From Verrucomicrobiales bacterium (GTDB taxonomy: Bacteria; Verrucomicrobiota; Verrucomicrobiia; Verrucomicrobiales; Verrucomicrobiaceae), in assembly GCA_003453085.1 (NCBI GenBank), contig DMMK01000379.1, positions 1-8,538 of the forward strand: 8,538 bases of DNA. The letters are read 5' to 3'. Both the position numbers and the translations under genes were made by a program. Under the pieces are notes generated by a model, which made no database searches, was not told where the DNA came from, and saw only the letters and a program-made list of their open reading frames with translations. Below, in pieces: positions 5,706-8,538 of this stretch (positions are counted from its first letter, which is position 1; every line of letters starts with the position of its first letter).

Positions 5706-6200
5706 ATGGCCTCCGCGTCACGCTCATTCTTTTGTCGTTTTTTCGCCCTGGCATTGCTGGCGACTTTCTCCGCCTCCTGCTCTTCTGTCAGCGTCGGAAC
5801 CGGGGGGCAGATTTCCAAGGTGAAGTATTATCACCTGGCCCCGGGCAATCCGGTGAGCACGATTGACCCCGCCGTGCAGTTTGAGCGCGATTACCACCTC
5901 TTCGGTGCCGTGACCCGCGCCGAGGTGACGGATCGCTTTGGCCACTACTACACGATTTTTTGGAAGGTGAATGACCGCACCCAGCCCGTGACCGTGCGTT
6001 TTGAGTATCGTCAGGCCAATACCGGACTGGATGCCAAGGTGCTGGAAGAGGAAGTGACCGACATCGGCCGCACTCACCGTTCGAAATTTCAGGTCAGTGG
6101 CAGTGAATACAATACGTCCGGACGCGTCACAGCTTGGAAGGTGACGCTTCTGCGAGGTAAGGAAGAGCTGGCCAGCCAGCAGTCCTATTTGTGGAACTAA
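5706..6200 (+). CDS. Probable lipoprotein of unknown function
   Basis: 164 aa. The N-terminus MASASRSFFCRFFALALLATFSASC has a basic n-region, a hydrophobic core (about 8-21) and a lipobox-like end FSAS-C25. Ser at -3 is non-canonical (Leu is usual), so lipidation is likely but not certain. The mature part, about 140 aa, contains YYHLAPGNPV, FGHYYTIFWKVND and VTVRFEYRQAN, aromatic-rich alternating strands suggesting a beta-sandwich fold, and ends QSYLWN. No named family recognised. It probably sits in the cell envelope, facing the periplasm. No SD precedes the ATG. The likely promoter is only about 12 nt upstream (from the -10). It is divergent from rplU and followed by 144 nt before the STAS gene, so co-transcription with the signalling pair is possible but unproven. 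Confidence 0.8.
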   Translation: MASASRSFFCRFFALALLATFSASCSSVSVGTGGQISKVKYYHLAPGNPVSTIDPAVQFERDYHLFGAVTRAEVTDRFGHYYTIFWKVNDRTQPVTVRFEYRQANTGLDAKVLEEEVTDIGRTHRSKFQVSGSEYNTSGRVTAWKVTLLRGKEELASQQSYLWN

Positions 6201-6344
6201 ACCTGCTGACCCGCTTTCATCCCCCCATGAAATCCTCCTCCAAAACGTCCGCCTGGCCCACAGCCAGCCGACAATGCTTGGTAGAGGCTGCATCTGGCCG
6301 GGGCTCTGAAGCGAATTGATTCTCGAGAACTTTTCCTGACTGCC

Positions 6345-6881
6345 GTGATTGCTCCATCTACCATTCTTGTAGGCCGGATAGGCAAAGTTTTTTGGTTACG
6401 GGTGGAGGGACGTGGCACTTTTCAAAATTCCGTCCAGGTCAAAAAAGCCCTCCAGGCCGTCGTGGCCAATGGCACTCACGATCTGGTGGTGGATCTGGAA
6501 CGATGTCCGATGATGGATTCCACCTTTCTCGGCACCCTCACCGGGGCTGCCCTGCACCTGAGGGAAAAAAATGGCGGTTCCCTCAGCGTTCTGAACGCAA
6601 ATGCCCGCAACCTACAGTTGCTCTCTGACCTGGGGCTGGACCACATCATGTCTGTGGACACCCAGGGAAATGCCTGGCCGGAAGAACGTGAACTGGCCTG
6701 CGCCCAGCTCGCCACCTGCGGGGAAAAAGGTGCCAGCTGCAAACTCGAGCACACCCAGCATGTGCTCCAGGCCCATCAGACACTGGCCGACATGAGCAAC
6801 ATCAACGAGGGCCGCTTCCGCGATGTGATTTATTTTTTAGAGAAGGAGCTTGAGGAACAGCCAGAACTGGCCACCTCCTGA
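6345..6881 (+). CDS. STAS-domain protein (anti-sigma factor antagonist-like) with C-terminal extension
   Basis: 178 aa. Residues about 5-104 form a STAS domain as in SpoIIAA/RsbV: these bind a HATPase anti-sigma kinase when unphosphorylated and are inactivated by phosphorylation. The site region is LERCPMMDSTFLGTL (51-65). S59 aligns with the phosphorylated serine of SpoIIAA (DSSG); here the motif is DSTF, with Phe in place of Gly. After the domain comes an extra tail of about 70 residues, predicted helical, with C119, C125, C132, H136, H139 and H144, ending in an acidic amphipathic helix. The start is GTG at 6345 without a recognisable SD; no ATG/GTG/TTG lies upstream in the open frame nearby. 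The preceding 144 nt (6201-6344) contains only a doubtful 30-codon frame. The SpoIIE-type phosphatase gene follows 66 nt later and is the expected partner that dephosphorylates this protein. Confidence 0.88.
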   Translation: MIAPSTILVGRIGKVFWLRVEGRGTFQNSVQVKKALQAVVANGTHDLVVDLERCPMMDSTFLGTLTGAALHLREKNGGSLSVLNANARNLQLLSDLGLDHIMSVDTQGNAWPEERELACAQLATCGEKGASCKLEHTQHVLQAHQTLADMSNINEGRFRDVIYFLEKELEEQPELATS

Positions 6882-6895
6882 GGGTTGCCCACTCC

Positions 6896-6920
6896 GCCTT
6901 GGTTCGAAAAGTCCCAAGGC
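6896..6920 (+). other. Short hairpin between the STAS and phosphatase genes
   Basis: GCCTTGG (6896-6902) pairs perfectly with CCAAGGC (6914-6920) across an 11-nt loop. No T-run follows, so it is not a standard terminator. It could modestly affect the ratio of the two products or stabilise the upstream message, or be chance. Confidence 0.4.
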
Positions 6921-6947
6921 TGGCACGCCGCCCGACAATCCTGAACC

Positions 6948-8393
6948 ATGAGCATCATCATCATCACTGTGCTGAGCCTGTTGCTTGCAGGCTGCGTCGC
7001 TGCCCTGGTGATCATCTCGAAGAAAAAAGACCAAGCCATCCAGGATCTGCTGAAGGAAGAGCAGGCCATCGTCGAGGAAGAGCGCCGCATGTTCGGCTTC
7101 CTTCACGATCTCGGCGAGGCCATCACGCGGGAAGACAGCCAGTCCACCATGTACCGCCTCATCGTGGAAGGGGCCATGCGAGTGCTGGAGAGCAATGGCG
7201 GTGCCCTTTACCTGCTGGATCCCACAGGCAAATCCCTGGTTCCTCGCTTTCATTCAGACCACTCGGCTCCGCTCATCGACCTGCCTGAGCGCATCGCCGC
7301 CATGGGCAAGGCCAACGGCTCGGCCCTGCTCAGCTTCCTGCGCCTGCATTCCCTCCGCCTGGACGAAGGCATCATCGGCAGTGTTTTTGTCAATCAGCGG
7401 CCCGAAATCATTGAAGACCTGCGCAAAGACCCCCGGCTGAACCAGGCCAGCAGCTTTCAAAACAACATCACTACCCTGATCGGCCCCCTAAGTTTCGGCC
7501 CGAAAAAACTCGGCGTCCTGGCCGTGACCTCGCCCAAAGGCGTGCGCACCTACAACGCCAACGACTTCGAAGTCTTCAAGTCCATCGTTGAACAATCCGC
7601 CTTTGCCCTGGCCAATGCCATGGCCCACCAGGCCGCCTCCGAGAAAAAACAGATCGAGGCAGAACTGCGCGCCGCCAGCGACATTCAACGCATCCTTCTT
7701 CCAGAGAGCGATCCGATCCTCCAGGGATACACCATCGCAGGGCGGAACATCCCGGCCAAGGTGCTCAGCGGGGATTACTACGACTACATCCCCCTCGCCG
7801 GGAACCGCCATGGCGTCGTCATTGCCGATGTTTCCGGCAAAGGCACTGCCGCAGCCATTATCACGGCCATGTGCCGCAGCATCCTGCGCAGCAATTCCGA
7901 CAGCAGCCCCTCCCCCGCCGCCGTTCTGGGGGCCGTGAACCGGCAACTGGCCCCGGACATCCGCGAAGACATGTTCATCAGCATGATCTACCTCGTCTTT
8001 GATGCGGCGACGGATCAGATCACCCTGGCCCGCGCCGGTCACACTCTCCCGCTCATCTGGCGCAAGGCCACCGGCAAGGTCGAAAGCCTGCACAGCGGCG
8101 GCCTCGCCGTGGGCATTGACAAAGGCGACGTCTTTGAGCGCGTCACCAAAGACCTCACTTTCCAGATGAATCCCGGGGACTGCCTCCTGCTTTACACCGA
8201 TGGCGTCAATGAAGCCCTCGACGGCAAAGGCCTCGAATTTGGTGAAGAACGCATCCACACCAACCTAGCTACCCTGGCTCCGCAGGGGGCCAAAGCCGTC
8301 ATTGATGGCATTATCGCGGATGTGGACAAGTTTTTGGGCGGCAAACGCTCCCATGACGACATCACCTTGATTGCCCTGCAGAAGGCGGCATAA
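6948..8393 (+). CDS. Membrane-anchored GAF-domain SpoIIE/PP2C-type serine phosphatase
   Basis: 481 aa. Likely dephosphorylates a STAS antagonist in a partner-switching pathway. Residues 4-24 form one TM helix, followed by KKK, so the catalytic part should be cytoplasmic. A charged, coiled-coil-like stretch (25-50) follows, then a GAF sensor domain (about 55-225), a linker helix KKQIEAELRAASDIQRILLP (233-252) typical of RsbU/SpoIIE regulatory switches, and the PP2C-like domain (about 258-479). Catalytic motifs are intact: SGDYYDY (274-280, D276), VIADVSGKGTAAA (291-303, D294), YTDGVNEA (417-424, D418) and SHDDITLIAL (468-477, D471), the metal-binding aspartates of the family. The ATG has no clear SD. 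It follows the STAS gene by 66 nt on the same strand, consistent with a substrate-phosphatase pair. What the GAF domain senses is unknown; it lacks any cofactor motif I can name. Confidence 0.94.
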   Translation: MSIIIITVLSLLLAGCVAALVIISKKKDQAIQDLLKEEQAIVEEERRMFGFLHDLGEAITREDSQSTMYRLIVEGAMRVLESNGGALYLLDPTGKSLVPRFHSDHSAPLIDLPERIAAMGKANGSALLSFLRLHSLRLDEGIIGSVFVNQRPEIIEDLRKDPRLNQASSFQNNITTLIGPLSFGPKKLGVLAVTSPKGVRTYNANDFEVFKSIVEQSAFALANAMAHQAASEKKQIEAELRAASDIQRILLPESDPILQGYTIAGRNIPAKVLSGDYYDYIPLAGNRHGVVIADVSGKGTAAAIITAMCRSILRSNSDSSPSPAAVLGAVNRQLAPDIREDMFISMIYLVFDAATDQITLARAGHTLPLIWRKATGKVESLHSGGLAVGIDKGDVFERVTKDLTFQMNPGDCLLLYTDGVNEALDGKGLEFGEERIHTNLATLAPQGAKAVIDGIIADVDKFLGGKRSHDDITLIALQKAA

Positions 8394-8415
8394 TCCCCTC
8401 CCTGCTTCCCTGGGT

Positions 8416-8435
8416 GGACCTGTCTTTGACAGTCC
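8416..8435 (+). other. Weak hairpin after the phosphatase gene
   Basis: GGAC(C)TGTC pairs with GACAGTCC around a TTT loop, an 8-bp stem with one bulged C. It lies 23 nt after the stop but has no T-run, so it is at best a poor terminator or an mRNA end structure. The rest of 8394-8497 shows nothing else. Confidence 0.3.
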
Positions 8436-8497
8436 CCGAAGAGGTTGCAGCCCTGCTTTCCCCAACTCATTCAACCCCCTCAAAAAACAAGCCACCC

Positions 8498-8538
8498 ATG
8501 TCCGAGCCGAGTCCCTCCCCCGAGACCCAGCCTGAAAT
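8498..8538 (+). CDS. Possible start of a further gene, partial
   Basis: ATG at 8498 opens a frame (MSEPSPSPETQPE) still open at the window end. Only 13 codons are visible. They are Ser/Pro/Glu-rich, as in a disordered N-terminus. No clear SD precedes it; the upstream bases are CAAAAAACAAGCCACCC. It lies 104 nt after the phosphatase stop. Function cannot be judged. Confidence 0.4.
   Translation, partial: MSEPSPSPETQPE

Noticed and set aside
5724..6293. 189-codon minus-strand frame over the lipoprotein gene
   Set aside because: The plus-strand frame has a signal peptide and a good promoter. The minus-strand product shows no signal or domain.
6227..6319. 30-codon plus-strand frame between the lipoprotein and STAS genes
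   Set aside because: Very short, no SD, and low-complexity Ser/Ala composition; no support as a gene.
6896..6920. Intergenic hairpin as a terminator between STAS and phosphatase genes
   Set aside because: A 7-bp stem with an 11-nt loop and no T-run; unlikely to end transcription. Kept only as a structural feature.
6948..6995. Lipobox-like LLAGC (residues 12-16) in the phosphatase N-terminus
   Set aside because: There is no basic n-region, the hydrophobic stretch continues past the Cys, and KKK follows it. This fits a TM anchor with a cytoplasmic catalytic domain; a lipoprotein would place the phosphatase outside the cytoplasm.
7488..8258. 256-codon open frame antisense to the phosphatase gene
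   Set aside because: It fully overlaps an intact SpoIIE-type phosphatase with all motifs. The antisense product has no recognisable domain and is explained by GC-rich codon bias.

Overview
The window looks like a chromosomal piece of a moderately GC-rich Gram-negative-type bacterium. The best guess is Verrucomicrobiota, close to Prosthecobacter or Verrucomicrobium. That placement rests on the mix of genes (clustered pseudopilin-like genes with secreted partners, a stand-alone STAS protein beside a GAF/SpoIIE phosphatase, generic housekeeping genes) and on general knowledge of the group. No marker in the window proves it.

Region 1 (1-3655, all minus strand) is one compact apparent operon of six genes. 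Read in the direction of transcription it encodes three secreted proteins of unknown function (203, 189 and 361 aa), two pseudopilins with clear prepilin peptidase motifs (154 and 176 aa), and a membrane-anchored protein that runs off the left edge. The last three junctions are tight: genes 3/4, 4/5 and 5/6 each overlap by ATGA. Genes 2 and 3 are separated by only 3 nt. This looks like a specialised pilus-like or type II secretion-like surface module with dedicated exported partners. Its substrate or job cannot be read from the sequence. The first 43 bases form a perfect 20+3+20 inverted repeat inside the partial gene, which may be an assembly fold-back.

Region 2 (3656-4033) has no convincing gene. 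Its right-hand half (3656-3790 side, next to the operon) is AT-rich, holds a possible minus-strand promoter, and carries three copies of a 9-base motif.

Region 3 (4034-5483, minus strand) is housekeeping: rplU and rpmA (ribosomal proteins L21 and L27) as a pair closed by a strong intrinsic terminator, then a separate RsuA-family rRNA pseudouridine synthase.

Region 4 (5484-8538, plus strand) runs divergently from rplU. It holds a probable lipoprotein of unknown function whose best promoter would give an almost leaderless mRNA. Next come a STAS-domain protein with an unusual Cys/His-containing tail and a membrane-anchored GAF plus SpoIIE-type serine phosphatase with all metal-binding aspartates present. 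The STAS protein and the phosphatase form an apparent partner-switching pair (antagonist plus its phosphatase), but no anti-sigma/HATPase kinase lies in the window. A further gene may begin at 8498 and leave the window.
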